From an uncultured Collinsella sp. (GTDB lineage Bacteria > Actinomycetota > Coriobacteriia > Coriobacteriales > Coriobacteriaceae): a stretch of 32,803 nucleotides of DNA. Below are positions 22,420-30,075 of this stretch, in pieces (the stretch's first letter is position 1; each line of letters starts with the position of its first letter). The notes below the pieces were generated by a model, which saw nothing but the letters and a program-made list of their open reading frames with translations, had not been told where the DNA came from and did not search any database. The DNA lies in the NCBI GenBank assembly GCA_902489955.1, contig CABUBY010000005.1, positions 1-32,803 on the forward strand, in the 5' to 3' direction. A program made the translations under genes and the position numbers.

Positions 22420-22452
22420 TTGGTGCAAAGTAACCTGTCCCCCTTGCACCAA
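22420..22452 (-). repeat. REP-like hairpin with GGGACAGGTT core
   Basis: TTGGTGCAA (22444-22452 read on the minus strand) and TTGCACCAA (22420-22428) are perfect arms around AGGGGGACAGGTTAC. The element begins with the base next to the thrE TAA stop. The same core, GGGACAGGTT, occurs at 30076-30112 with different arms. Confidence 0.7.
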
Positions 22453-24021
22453 TTAGCTGGTGTGGCGCCAGCGAGGGTCGGTGAGGGTTCTCGCCACACC
22501 CAGACCAACGGGCAAAAACGCCACGATGAGCACCGCGCGTACAAACCAGCCGAGCATGTTGACCGTGTCGAAGGTGCACATGTAATACATAGAGCGATAG
22601 AGATACAGACCGGGCACCATAATGACAATCGAAGGCACCGTGAGGGCGATGCGCGGGTAGGTGAGCTTGACTTCGGCCAAGCTTGCCAGCAGACCCGATA
22701 CCAGCGCGCCGATAAACGCTGCTGCCTCGGGAGGCATTCCCGTGCTGAGGCCCAGGAAGGGAATCATCATCGGCGCATCGACAAGGGTCAGACGCAGGGT
22801 ATTGGACACGGCGCCGATCAACCCAGCTGCCGCGGCCATCTTTACCGGGCTGTTGAACATCACCGAGAAGCCGAATACGCCAACGAAGCTCATCACCACG
22901 CGCAGGAGCGTAAGGGCAAGCGGCGAAAGGCCCAGTGGGGCAAAGTCGTCCGGCGCCAGGCCAACACACTCGGCAACCATCCAACCTACGAGCGTCGCCA
23001 TCACAATAATCGATACGGCATATGAAAGGCGCTCGATACCGCTTCGCATGTCGAGCTTGGCGATGTCGAGGCCCGCCGTAATGAGCGGAAAGCCGGGAAT
23101 CACAAAGAGCATGGCGCCGATATAGCCTTCTTGGTGCGACATTGCCCCCGGTATGACCTGGCCAAGGCCGAGCAATGCCAGCAGATACGAAACGCAAGCG
23201 AGCGCAACGCCGGTCGTCAGCGCGCTGAACTGACCAAGGCCTTGCTTGAGAATATGGGAGCGGGCAAAGTTGCCGACACCCGCGCCCACAAACGCGCAGG
23301 CCATCTCGATAGGGCCGCCGCCGAGCAAAAAGACGAAGGCGCCGCAAGCACAAGCTGCCGCAAGGCCCTGTTGCCAGGGAGAGTAATCGGGTTTTGAACT
23401 CTCAACGGTCTTGAGCATCTCGTGGTATTCGTGCACGGTAAACCGGCGCCCATACGTCTCGATTTCCTTTAAGAAGCTCTCCATCATCCAAATGCGATGG
23501 GTATTGACTCCCGTTGTGGGCAGGCTGACAACCTCGTTAAAGCAGTGGCCATCTTCGATGCAGGTGCACTCAAACGACAGAAGACTTAAGTCAACGTGGA
23601 TGGTGACACCGAGTACGGCGGCAACACGATTCATGGTATCGCGCACGCGCCAGGCACCCGTTCCGCTTGCCAGCATAAGCATGCCGGTGCGGCAGATGAT
23701 GGATGATTTATCGGTGAGCGGCGCATCGACGGCAAGCTCATCGCCTGCCGTCACGATCTGGTGCCAGTCAGTTTTCATATGGAGCGCGCCGGCACGAACG
23801 CCGTGGTGCATGGGGGCTCTCGAAAGCAGCGAGTTAAGGCGCGAAGACTGTGGGGGCTCCGTTGATTCGTCCTCGTCCTCGTCGGGCTCTTCATCGACCA
23901 GATCAAATGAGTCAAGCGATGCCGGCTCACGACGATCGATTAGCTCCTCATCCTCATCATCAAAGTAATTGAACTGATCGAGCATGTCCTCTTCGATTGC
24001 ACGCTCGCTCGCGTCGTCCAT
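22453..24021 (-). CDS. Threonine/serine exporter, ThrE family
   Basis: This 522-residue inner-membrane transporter resembles Corynebacterium ThrE, which exports threonine and serine. The first ~65 residues are strongly acidic and cytoplasmic (DDEDEELIDR, DEEPDEDEDES), a feature of this protein and not of the core family. The N-terminal ThrE/DUF1212 region covers about 105-370, with the conserved soluble part (ICRTGMLMLASGTGAWRVRDTMNR) and five membrane helices (LFVIPGFPLITAGLDI). The C-terminal ThrE_2/DUF3815 region covers about 375-515, with five more (VPSIVIMVPGLYLYRSMYY). SD GGAAGGGAG lies seven bases before ATG 24021. REP-like palindromes lie on both sides. Confidence 0.85.
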   Translation of the reverse strand: MDDASERAIEEDMLDQFNYFDDEDEELIDRREPASLDSFDLVDEEPDEDEDESTEPPQSSRLNSLLSRAPMHHGVRAGALHMKTDWHQIVTAGDELAVDAPLTDKSSIICRTGMLMLASGTGAWRVRDTMNRVAAVLGVTIHVDLSLLSFECTCIEDGHCFNEVVSLPTTGVNTHRIWMMESFLKEIETYGRRFTVHEYHEMLKTVESSKPDYSPWQQGLAAACACGAFVFLLGGGPIEMACAFVGAGVGNFARSHILKQGLGQFSALTTGVALACVSYLLALLGLGQVIPGAMSHQEGYIGAMLFVIPGFPLITAGLDIAKLDMRSGIERLSYAVSIIVMATLVGWMVAECVGLAPDDFAPLGLSPLALTLLRVVMSFVGVFGFSVMFNSPVKMAAAAGLIGAVSNTLRLTLVDAPMMIPFLGLSTGMPPEAAAFIGALVSGLLASLAEVKLTYPRIALTVPSIVIMVPGLYLYRSMYYMCTFDTVNMLGWFVRAVLIVAFLPVGLGVARTLTDPRWRHTS

Positions 24022-24127
24022 ATAGACGCTCCCTTCCTACCGACTAACCCCCATCCTAGGCAGCAACGGCTAAAGGAAACATAAAAGAGACGACTGTCAT
24101 GCGAGCCATGTGCGCAATAGCCGTTGG

Positions 24128-24185
24128 GTAGTCATTGGGGACGTTCTTAAATGACTAGTCAAACAAGAACGTCCCCAATGACTAC
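24128..24185. repeat. REP-like perfect inverted repeat, 21-bp arms
   Basis: The arms at 24128-24148 and 24165-24185 are exact reverse complements carrying GGGGACGTTCTT. The 16-bp spacer holds a second palindrome, TGACTAGTCA. The element lies about 100 bp upstream of thrE and downstream of lysS. Related palindromes are scattered in many bacterial genomes (recalled, not searched). Confidence 0.75.
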
Positions 24186-24249
24186 TCCGGCAACGCCGAT
24201 GTTTTGGCAACGCCAGCGAGCGACGTCCAGGGCGAACAAGTTGGCATGA

Positions 24250-24290
24250 AAAAGGCAAGGCATAGACCTTCTGGTCATGCCTTGCCTTTT
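24250..24290 (-). terminator. Terminator of lysS
   Basis: A perfect 13-bp stem (24251-24263 with 24277-24289) with an inner GACC/GGTC extension is followed by TTTTTC on the minus strand. It lies 75 bp beyond the lysS stop. The 342 bp between lysS and thrE hold this terminator, the hairpin at 24333-24360, the palindrome at 24128-24185 and no gene. Confidence 0.85.
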
Positions 24291-24332
24291 GAATGACAAA
24301 TTGTCGCTCTGGGCGGCGCGCAGCGTCGAGCA

Positions 24333-24360
24333 GTTACGGCGTTTGGTAAAACGCCGTAAC
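24333..24360 (-). repeat. Post-stop hairpin, copy A
   Basis: GTTACGGCGTTT-TACC-AAACGCCGTAAC on the minus strand begins three bases after the lysS TAG. Arms are 12 bp and perfect. A sister copy at 28850-28877 has swapped base pairs in the stem. No T-tract follows, so this is not a simple terminator. Confidence 0.7.
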
Positions 24361-24363
24361 CCC

Positions 24364-26328
24364 CTAGTACATCTTTGCGCCGGCGGGGATGGAGGCGTCG
24401 AGCTGGATCAGGTTGAGGCGCTCCTCGCCCTCCTCCTCGTGGACAGCGCTGATCAGCATGCCGCAGCTGGGAATACCCATCATCTTGCGCGGAGGCAGGT
24501 TGGTGATGGCGAGCAAGGTCTTGCCAACCAGGTCCTCGGGCTCGTAATAAGCGTGAATACCGGAGAGGATGGTGCGGTCGGTGCCGGTGCCGTCGTCGAG
24601 CGTAAAGTTCAGCAGCTTCTTGGACTTCTTGACGGCCTCGCATGCCTTGACCTTCACAGCGCGGAAGTCGCTCTTGGAGAAGGTATCGAAGTCGACGAAC
24701 TCCTCAAACAGCGGCTCAACGGCGATCTTGGAGTAATCGAGCGTGGGCTTAAGCGACTTAACGAACGGGCTCGCGGCGTTGCCGGCCTCGGCAGCCTTGG
24801 CGGCAGCGGCACCGGACTGGAAACCCTTCTCGGGCTTCATGTGCGGGAACAGCAGCACGTCGCGGATAGAAGCCTGGTTGGTGAGCAGCATGACCACGCG
24901 GTCGATACCAATGCCAATGCCGCCCGCGGGAGGCATACCGTACTCGAGGGCGCGCACGTAGTCCTCGTCGTACTCCATGGCCTCGTCGTCACCGCCGGCC
25001 TTCTCGGCCATCTGGGCGGCAAAGCGCTCGGCCTGGTCGACCGGATCGTTGAGCTCGGAGAACGCGTTGGCGTACTCGTGACCGGCAATAACCAGCTCAA
25101 AGCGGTGCGTCAGGCGCGGGTCGTCCTCAAAACGCTTGGCAAGCGGGCTGACCTCGATGGGGTAATCGCACACGAACGTCGGGTTGACGATGGTGTCCTC
25201 GCCCAGCTCATCGTAAATCTCGGCGATGATCTTGCCAGCAGTCCACTCGGGCTTGATCTCCAGGCCCTTCTCGCGCGCGGCGGCAGCAAGCTCCTCGACC
25301 GGCGTGTCGATGGTGACCTGCTTGCCGAGCACGTCGGAGACGATGTCGGTCATGGGACGGCTGGCCCACTCACCAGAAAGGTCGATGGTCTGGTCCTGGT
25401 ACTCGATGACCTCGGGGTTGCCGATGGCCTTGTTGGCAGCCTTGATGACACCTTGGGCGAGTGCCTTCATGCCCTCGAGGTCGGAGAAGGCACGGTAGGC
25501 CTCCATCGTGGTGAACTCGGGGTTGTGGGTAAGGTCCATGCCCTCGTTACGGAAGATGCGGCCGATCTCGAACACGCGCTCAAAACCACCGACGATGCAG
25601 CGCTTGAGGTGCAGCTCGGTGGCAATACGCAGGTAGCACTCCTGATCGAGCGCGTTGAAGTGGGTGATGAACGGCTTAGCCGTAGCGCCGCCTTGGATGG
25701 TCTGCAGGATGGGGGTCTCGACCTCCATGTAGCCGTCGGACTCCATAAAGCGACGGAAGGTGGAGAGAATCTGCGAACGCTTACGGAAGGTCTCGCGAAC
25801 GTCGTCGTTGGCGATCAGGTCGACATAGCGCTGGCGATAGCGGGTCTCCTTGTCGGAAAGACCGTGGAACTTCTCGGGCAGCGGACGAACGGCCTTGGCA
25901 AGCAGGGTCGCGCTCTTAGGGGCAACGGAAAGCTGGCCACGCTGGGTGCGCACGACCACGCCGGTCACGCCCAGGATGTCGCCCAGGTCGAGGGCCTTGA
26001 GCGTACTCCAGGCAGCCTCGTCCATGTCGTTGATGCGGCAGAACAGCTGAATCTCGGCAGTCGCATCGCGCACGACGATGAACATGATCTTGCCCTGACC
26101 GCGCTTGGCGACCACACGGCCAGCGATCTTCACGACGTCCTCGGTGTCCTCGCCATCGGCAAGCTCAGCGTACTTAGCCTCGATATCGGCGACGTAGTCC
26201 TCAAGCTCAGAGTGCTCGGGATAGGGGTTCTGGCCCGCCTCGAACAGGGCGGCGCGCTTGGCCAGGCGGGTGGCGCGCTCGTCGTTGAGCGTCGATGCCT
26301 GATCGGCGGCGTTCTGGTTCTCTGCCAT
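24364..26328 (-). CDS. lysS: Lysyl-tRNA synthetase (class II) with C-terminal tRNA-binding domain
   Basis: This 654-residue enzyme charges tRNA-Lys. An OB-fold anticodon-binding domain occupies about 55-165 (VKIAGRVVAKRGQGKIMFI). The class II core covers about 175-500, with motif 2 GRIFRNEGMDLTHNPEFT and motif 3 GIGIGIDRVVMLL followed by RDVLLFPHMKPE. A normal LysRS would end there at ~500. Here a ~43-residue linker leads to a 111-residue Trbp111/EMAPII-like OB domain (544-654; SDFRAVKV, LSGIHAYYEPEDLVGK, MMGIPSCGMLISA) that binds the tRNA elbow and is more familiar at the end of MetRS. GAGGAG precedes ATG 26328. greA is upstream, separated by a terminator-like hairpin. Confidence 0.95.
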   Translation of the reverse strand: MAENQNAADQASTLNDERATRLAKRAALFEAGQNPYPEHSELEDYVADIEAKYAELADGEDTEDVVKIAGRVVAKRGQGKIMFIVVRDATAEIQLFCRINDMDEAAWSTLKALDLGDILGVTGVVVRTQRGQLSVAPKSATLLAKAVRPLPEKFHGLSDKETRYRQRYVDLIANDDVRETFRKRSQILSTFRRFMESDGYMEVETPILQTIQGGATAKPFITHFNALDQECYLRIATELHLKRCIVGGFERVFEIGRIFRNEGMDLTHNPEFTTMEAYRAFSDLEGMKALAQGVIKAANKAIGNPEVIEYQDQTIDLSGEWASRPMTDIVSDVLGKQVTIDTPVEELAAAAREKGLEIKPEWTAGKIIAEIYDELGEDTIVNPTFVCDYPIEVSPLAKRFEDDPRLTHRFELVIAGHEYANAFSELNDPVDQAERFAAQMAEKAGGDDEAMEYDEDYVRALEYGMPPAGGIGIGIDRVVMLLTNQASIRDVLLFPHMKPEKGFQSGAAAAKAAEAGNAASPFVKSLKPTLDYSKIAVEPLFEEFVDFDTFSKSDFRAVKVKACEAVKKSKKLLNFTLDDGTGTDRTILSGIHAYYEPEDLVGKTLLAITNLPPRKMMGIPSCGMLISAVHEEEGEERLNLIQLDASIPAGAKMY

Positions 26329-26344
26329 AAGTTAGCTCCTCAAA

Positions 26345-26379
26345 CTAAAACGCTCCCCAGGATTCGGTCCCAGGGAGCG
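26345..26379 (-). terminator. Terminator/attenuator between greA and lysS
   Basis: On the minus strand CGCTCCC (26373-26379) pairs with GGGGAGCG (26351-26358), followed by TTTTAGTTT. It lies 29 bp after the greA stop and about 20 bp before the lysS ATG, so it can end greA transcripts or limit lysS read-through. Confidence 0.75.
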
Positions 26380-26407
26380 AAAACATACCTTTACGCGGGA
26401 CCGTGGT

Positions 26408-26878
26408 CTAGCGTGCGATCTTGGCGATGGTGTAGACGCGAGTCTTGCCGGAAGGCGTAACGACCTCGACGGAATCACCCTCGCCGTGACCGATGATGGC
26501 GTGACCGACCGGAGACTCGTTGGAAATCTTGTGCTCGAGCGAGTTGGTCTCGGTGGTACCGACGAGCGTGACTTCCATGACCTCGCCGTTGGGATCAATC
26601 AGCGAAACGGTGGAACCGATGGAGACGGTCAGATCGCCCGTGGTGGCAGCAACCTGAGCGTTGGCAAGAATGGCCTGGATCTCGGCGATACGAGCAGCAT
26701 TCTGGGCCTGCTTGTCCTTGGCGGCATCGTACTCGGAGTTCTCCGAAAGGTCGCCGAACGCGCGGGCTTCCTTGATGTCCTCGACGATCTCCTTGGCGTA
26801 ATCGCCCTCACGCCAGGCGAGCTCCTCGACGAGCTTCTGGCGGCCCTCAGCGGTCAGTACGATCTGGCTTGCGTCCAT
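26408..26878 (-). CDS. greA: Transcription elongation factor GreA
   Basis: The 156 residues match the family. GreA rescues backtracked RNA polymerase by stimulating transcript cleavage. The N-terminal coiled coil carries the tip GDLSENSEYDAAKDKQA (acidic residues that reach the active site) and the opening LTAEGRQKLVEEL. The C-terminal FKBP-like domain contains STVSLIDP, NESPVGHAIIGHGEGDSVEV and TPSGKTRVYTIAKI. ATG 26878 is chosen because GGGGAG lies eight bases upstream; the upstream start adds ten residues across the SD. lysS follows 79 bp later behind a terminator-like hairpin. Confidence 0.96.
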   Translation of the reverse strand: MDASQIVLTAEGRQKLVEELAWREGDYAKEIVEDIKEARAFGDLSENSEYDAAKDKQAQNAARIAEIQAILANAQVAATTGDLTVSIGSTVSLIDPNGEVMEVTLVGTTETNSLEHKISNESPVGHAIIGHGEGDSVEVVTPSGKTRVYTIAKIAR

Positions 26879-26929
26879 ACGGATATCTCCCCAACTCTGA
26901 TCAAACAATCAACTGTCAACAAAACGAAA

Positions 26930-26960
26930 AAGACCGGCTAGCCTGCGGGCAAGCCGGTCA
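26930..26960 (-). terminator. Terminator of tatA
   Basis: GACCGGCT (26952-26959) and AGCCGGTC (26932-26939) pair on the minus strand, with more pairing inside, followed by TTTTTCGTTTTG. It lies between the tatA stop and the greA start. Confidence 0.85.
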
Positions 26961-26984
26961 GGTGCTCACCCCAAAGGGATGGGA

Positions 26985-27260
26985 CTACTCTGCGTCCGCG
27001 TCGCTGTCCTCTGCCTGCTTCTTCTTGGCAGCAGCGAGCTTGGCCTCGAGCTCAGCGATCTCCTTGTCCTCCTCGGACTGCTCGACCACGACCTCCTCGG
27101 CCTGCTTGGTCTCGGCCTTATCGTCGCCCTCCATACCCTCGCGGATATTCTTGACGGTAGAGCCGAGGGACTTGCCGAGCTTCGGCAGGTTCTTGGGCCC
27201 GAAGATAATCAGGACAACGACGAGAATAATGATGAGCTCAGGAGCCCTCAGTCCAAACAT
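26985..27260 (-). CDS. tatA: Sec-independent protein translocase TatA/TatE
   Basis: The 91 residues are a normal TatA length. TatA oligomerises to form the pore of the twin-arginine export system. An N-terminal membrane helix, APELIIILVVVLIIFGPKNLP, contains the FGP hinge, followed by an amphipathic helix (KLGKSLGSTVKNIREGM) and a charged tail rich in Glu and Lys. ATG 27260 has GGAGG five bases upstream; the longer open frame runs through the tRNA-Pro and is not coding. tatB and tatC are not in the window, so they are encoded elsewhere. Confidence 0.92.
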   Translation of the reverse strand: MFGLRAPELIIILVVVLIIFGPKNLPKLGKSLGSTVKNIREGMEGDDKAETKQAEEVVVEQSEEDKEIAELEAKLAAAKKKQAEDSDADAE

Positions 27261-27330
27261 GTAGACCTCCACAATACAGCGAGACAAGCTCGAATGAGTA
27301 TACCGCGGGTATCGCGGTATCACAACACTA

Positions 27331-27363
27331 GCTAAAAAAAGGGACCGCAAGAAGCGGTCCCTC
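27331..27363 (-). terminator. Terminator of tRNA-Pro
   Basis: GGGACCGC (27354-27361) pairs with GCGGTCCC (27341-27348) around a five-base loop on the minus strand, followed by seven T residues. It lies 10 bp beyond the tRNA 3' end. Confidence 0.9.
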
Positions 27364-27372
27364 CTCATGCTC

Positions 27373-27449
27373 TGGTCGGGTTGACTGGATTTGAACCAGC
27401 GACCCCTGCGTCCCGAACGCAGTGCTCTACCAAACTGAGCCACAACCCG
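27373..27449 (-). tRNA. tRNA-Pro (anticodon CGG)
   Basis: The minus strand folds as a cloverleaf with acceptor CGGGTTG/CAACCCG. The anticodon stem CTGCG/CGCAG closes the loop TTCGGGA, giving CGG, which reads CCG proline codons. The T-arm contains GGTTCAAATCC. CCA is encoded at 27373-27375. It lies between ispE and tatA, with its own terminator. Confidence 0.95.
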
Positions 27450-27498
27450 TTAGCTCGACTATAATAACAAAGATTTTCGCCGCGTGCTAGAGAAATTT

Positions 27499-28395
27499 TT
27501 ATTTCTTTGGCGCGTCAATTTGAACCGTGTTGGGAATAAGCTCAGTCGCGCAGGCCCACCAGCCACTTTGCTGGGCAGCATCGGCAAGCCTTTCGGCCGT
27601 GGCAGCGGTGTCGCAAATGGCAAACGAGCAGGCACCCGATCCGCACACATCTACAGCAATGGTGCCGTCCTGTTTACGCAGCCAATCGAGAACCGTTTGA
27701 ATCTGCGGCTCCATCTGTGCGGAAATGACACCCAGGTTGTTATGGATGAGCGCATATGCCGTCTCGGCATCACCAGCACGCAAGGCAGAAGCTATCGCGC
27801 CAGGCTTGTCCGCAGGCACCGGGGCCTCGTCAAAACATCGATAGGCTTCAATTGTCGAAACGCTCGCCTCCCGCGGCTTAACCAGCACAACGGGCGTCGC
27901 GGGCAGCACGGAGTACTCAGTTGCCAGCACGTCTCCCCCACCTACGTAAAACGCAGGGCTCGCGTGCAAAAAGAACGGGACGTCGGCACCAATGCCCCGT
28001 GCAATGTCATCGAGCGCGGGGTCGGTGCGATCAATGCCCCAGAGCTCTGCCAAGGCGACAATGACCGCGGCCGCATCCGTCGAGGGGCCGCCCAAGCCGG
28101 CGCACAATGGAATGCGCTTCTCAATCGTCACGCAGATGTTTGCCTCGCGACCATAATGCTCGGCCATAGCAACCGCAGCCCGATACGCCGTATTCTTTTG
28201 CATGGGAAAATCTGATGCCGGAACCGTCTGGACGGTCAGCGCCTGCGCCGGCGCGACCGTCACGGTATCGGAAAGACCGACGGCTGCCATCAGGGAATCG
28301 ACCCTGTGGTAGCCGCGGTCATCGCGCTCGGTATGAACCCCCAGGTAGAGGTTAATCTTTGCCGGCGCGGAAAGAGTCAGGGACCAATCGGTCAC
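27499..28395 (-). CDS. ispE: 4-diphosphocytidyl-2-C-methyl-D-erythritol kinase
   Basis: This 298-residue GHMP kinase phosphorylates CDP-ME at the 2-hydroxyl in the MEP pathway; with ispD and ispF it puts three consecutive steps in this window. APAKINLYLGV is the substrate-binding N-terminus and IPLCAGLGGPSTDAAA the glycine-rich ATP loop. IGADVPFFL holds the catalytic Asp, and VDVCGSGACSFAI is the C-terminal GHMP motif. The start is GTG 28395, two bases after the veg stop, so it is in operon with veg, the same arrangement as in Bacillus subtilis. Confidence 0.95.
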   Translation of the reverse strand: MTDWSLTLSAPAKINLYLGVHTERDDRGYHRVDSLMAAVGLSDTVTVAPAQALTVQTVPASDFPMQKNTAYRAAVAMAEHYGREANICVTIEKRIPLCAGLGGPSTDAAAVIVALAELWGIDRTDPALDDIARGIGADVPFFLHASPAFYVGGGDVLATEYSVLPATPVVLVKPREASVSTIEAYRCFDEAPVPADKPGAIASALRAGDAETAYALIHNNLGVISAQMEPQIQTVLDWLRKQDGTIAVDVCGSGACSFAICDTAATAERLADAAQQSGWWACATELIPNTVQIDAPKK

Positions 28396-28397
28396 CG

Positions 28398-28694
28398 TTA
28401 ATGCTCCTCGAGCTGATTGCCGAGCGGGGTAAAGATATGCTCGCCGCTCTCGGGGTCGAACAACTCGACCTGGCCGGTGAGGACATCGATGTACTGGTAG
28501 GACTGACGCGACTTGCGGCCGCGGCGCTCGTCAACCTCGACGATAAAGACGGCGGGGTGGACGCTCTTGATGGTGCCCATGCGCTCGACGACGCGGGTGC
28601 GGCCCATGTTGGCCTTAACCTTGACGCGATCGCCCACCATATCGGTCAGCTTCTCGTGGATGTCGTCGACGTGATTGACTTCCATCTCTTCCAT
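28398..28694 (-). CDS. veg: Veg family protein
   Basis: The protein has 98 residues when started at ATG 28694, which has TGGAGG about eight bases upstream; the longer frame is not favoured. The fold is a small beta-barrel of the Veg (DUF1021) family, with VGDRVKVKANMGRTRVVERMG and VHPAVFIVEVDERRG then SYQYIDVLTGQVELF, matching the Bacillus Veg pattern. Bacillus Veg stimulates biofilm formation; the function here is unknown. In Bacillus, veg also lies upstream of ispE. A promoter candidate sits at 28762-28791. Confidence 0.85.
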   Translation of the reverse strand: MEEMEVNHVDDIHEKLTDMVGDRVKVKANMGRTRVVERMGTIKSVHPAVFIVEVDERRGRKSRQSYQYIDVLTGQVELFDPESGEHIFTPLGNQLEEH

Positions 28695-28761
28695 GAACAG
28701 GGCCTCCAGAAGGTGCAATTCAAAAAGGGGATAATACCCCTAAGATAGACAAAACTCTAAT

Positions 28762-28791
28762 ACTATAGCACCCTGTTGTGGCCATACGCAA
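28762..28791 (-). promoter_or_regulatory. Promoter of veg-ispE
   Basis: On the minus strand TTGCGT (28786-28791) and TATAGT (28762-28767) are separated by 18 bp, about 70 bp before the veg ATG. This is a consensus prediction only. Confidence 0.5.
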
Positions 28792-28849
28792 CTAGCTAAA
28801 TAAGCCCCGTCCCAAATACGTACCAGACGACAACCTCGCATGACCAGTT

Positions 28850-28877
28850 GTTACGCGGTTTGGTAAAACCGCGTAAC
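28850..28877 (-). repeat. Post-stop hairpin, copy B
   Basis: GTTACGCGGTTT-TACC-AAACCGCGTAAC on the minus strand begins directly after the dtd TAG stop. It is the same 28-bp design as 24333-24360, except that the middle stem GGC/GCC is replaced by CGG/CCG on both arms. No T-tract follows. Confidence 0.7.
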
Positions 28878-29324
28878 CTAAAGGTTGTCGGTGTCCAAGA
28901 CGATGGTGAATGGGCCGTCGTTGACCAAGTCGACTTTCATATCGGCGCCAAAGATACCGTGCGCCACGTGTTCGACATCTTGACGAACGAGCGTCAGGAA
29001 GTACTCGTAGAGCTCGTTGGCGACATCGGGGGCGCCGGCATCCGTAAACGATGGGCGGCGACCGTGGCGGCAGTCGGCGAACAGCGTGAACTGCGACACC
29101 ACGAGCACCTCGCCGTCGACATCGGCAAGCGCCAAGTTGGTCTTGCCGTTCTCGTCCTCGTTGATACGCAGCCCGCGGAGCTTGCCCCACAGCTTGTCGG
29201 CCTCGGCACGTGTGTCGCCGTGACCCACGCCCAGCAGCACCAGGTAGCCGCGCCCAATGCGACCCACGCATTCGCCATCGACCGTCACGCCGGCGTTGAG
29301 CACGCGCTGCACCACCGCACGCAT
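28878..29324 (-). CDS. dtd: D-aminoacyl-tRNA deacylase
   Basis: The 148 residues match the DTD family, a homodimeric proofreading enzyme that removes D-amino acids from tRNA. MRAVVQRVLNAGVTVDGE is the N-terminal signature. VVSQFTLFADCRHGRRPSF holds the SQxT active-site segment, and NDGPFTIVL is the Gly-cisPro segment. The usual NxGPVT has Phe for Val here, a conservative change next to the GP pair. It starts 3 bp after the rdgB stop, so the two are co-transcribed. The 28850-28877 hairpin follows at once. Confidence 0.95.
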   Translation of the reverse strand: MRAVVQRVLNAGVTVDGECVGRIGRGYLVLLGVGHGDTRAEADKLWGKLRGLRINEDENGKTNLALADVDGEVLVVSQFTLFADCRHGRRPSFTDAGAPDVANELYEYFLTLVRQDVEHVAHGIFGADMKVDLVNDGPFTIVLDTDNL

Positions 29325-29327
29325 GGC

Positions 29328-29969
29328 CTACTCCTCGCCCGTCAGCTTGGCGGACAGATGCTCGAGCGCGTGGAAACGATGGCTGATGGCGTTCTTCTCG
29401 TCAGCCGTCAGCTCGGCCATGGTCTTGCCCGGCGTGTCGACCGGCAGGAACAGCGGGTCGTAGCCAAAGCCGTGATCGCCGCGGCCCTCGTGTGCGATAA
29501 CGCCCTCGCAGGCGCCCTCACCATAGGTGACCAAACCGTCCGTGTCGATGAGCGCGACGACGCTCATAAAGCGCGCAGTGCGGTCCTCGTCGGCCACGCC
29601 CTCCAGATTTACGAGCAGCTTGGCGTTGTTGGCGGCATCGTCTCCGTGCACGCCCGCATAGCGCGCGCTATACACACCGGGCTCACCGTCCAGCGCGTCG
29701 ACGACCAAGCCCGAATCGTCGGCAATGGCCATAAGGCCCGTCTCCTCAACCGCGGCTTGGGCCTTGATGATGGCGTTCTCCAAAAACGTCGTGCCGTTTT
29801 CCTCGGGATCCTCAAAATCACCCAGCTGGCCGAGCGCCACAAAGCGCACCTCGGGCATGACCTTGCCCAAAATGGCCTCGATCTCGGTGAGCTTATGGGC
29901 GTTGCCCGTTGCCACGACGATGGTCGCCGCCGGGTCGAGGGTGTCGATGTCAATCTTCTCAAGTGCCAT
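29328..29969 (-). CDS. rdgB: XTP/dITP diphosphatase (RdgB/HAM1)
   Basis: This 213-residue enzyme cleans the nucleotide pool by hydrolysing dITP, XTP and ITP to monophosphates. TIVVATGNAHKLTEI is the nucleotide-binding N-terminus and GTTFLENAIIKAQA follows. AIADDSGLVVDALDGEPGVYS holds the catalytic Asp pair, and GFGYDPLFLP with NAISHR completes the base-recognition pocket. About 12 extra residues precede the core. It lies between rph and dtd in a minus-strand run. rph and rdgB are neighbours in many bacteria. Confidence 0.95.
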   Translation of the reverse strand: MALEKIDIDTLDPAATIVVATGNAHKLTEIEAILGKVMPEVRFVALGQLGDFEDPEENGTTFLENAIIKAQAAVEETGLMAIADDSGLVVDALDGEPGVYSARYAGVHGDDAANNAKLLVNLEGVADEDRTARFMSVVALIDTDGLVTYGEGACEGVIAHEGRGDHGFGYDPLFLPVDTPGKTMAELTADEKNAISHRFHALEHLSAKLTGEE

Positions 29970-30075
29970 GACTGGCCTCCTTGTCTCTATAGCAAGCCGC
30001 GTGAGGGGCGTTTGGGCACTTGACCCCTCCCCTCTCAGGCGATCGGACCTTTCAACGCAGCATTTCAGCAGATAA

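Noticed and set aside
26329..26407. T-box leader for lysS
   Set aside because: The gap is only 79 bp and has no T-box consensus; only a terminator-like hairpin is seen.
26985..27443. Long form of tatA starting at 27443
   Set aside because: The extra residues translate tRNA-Pro and its terminator; ATG 27260 has a strong SD.
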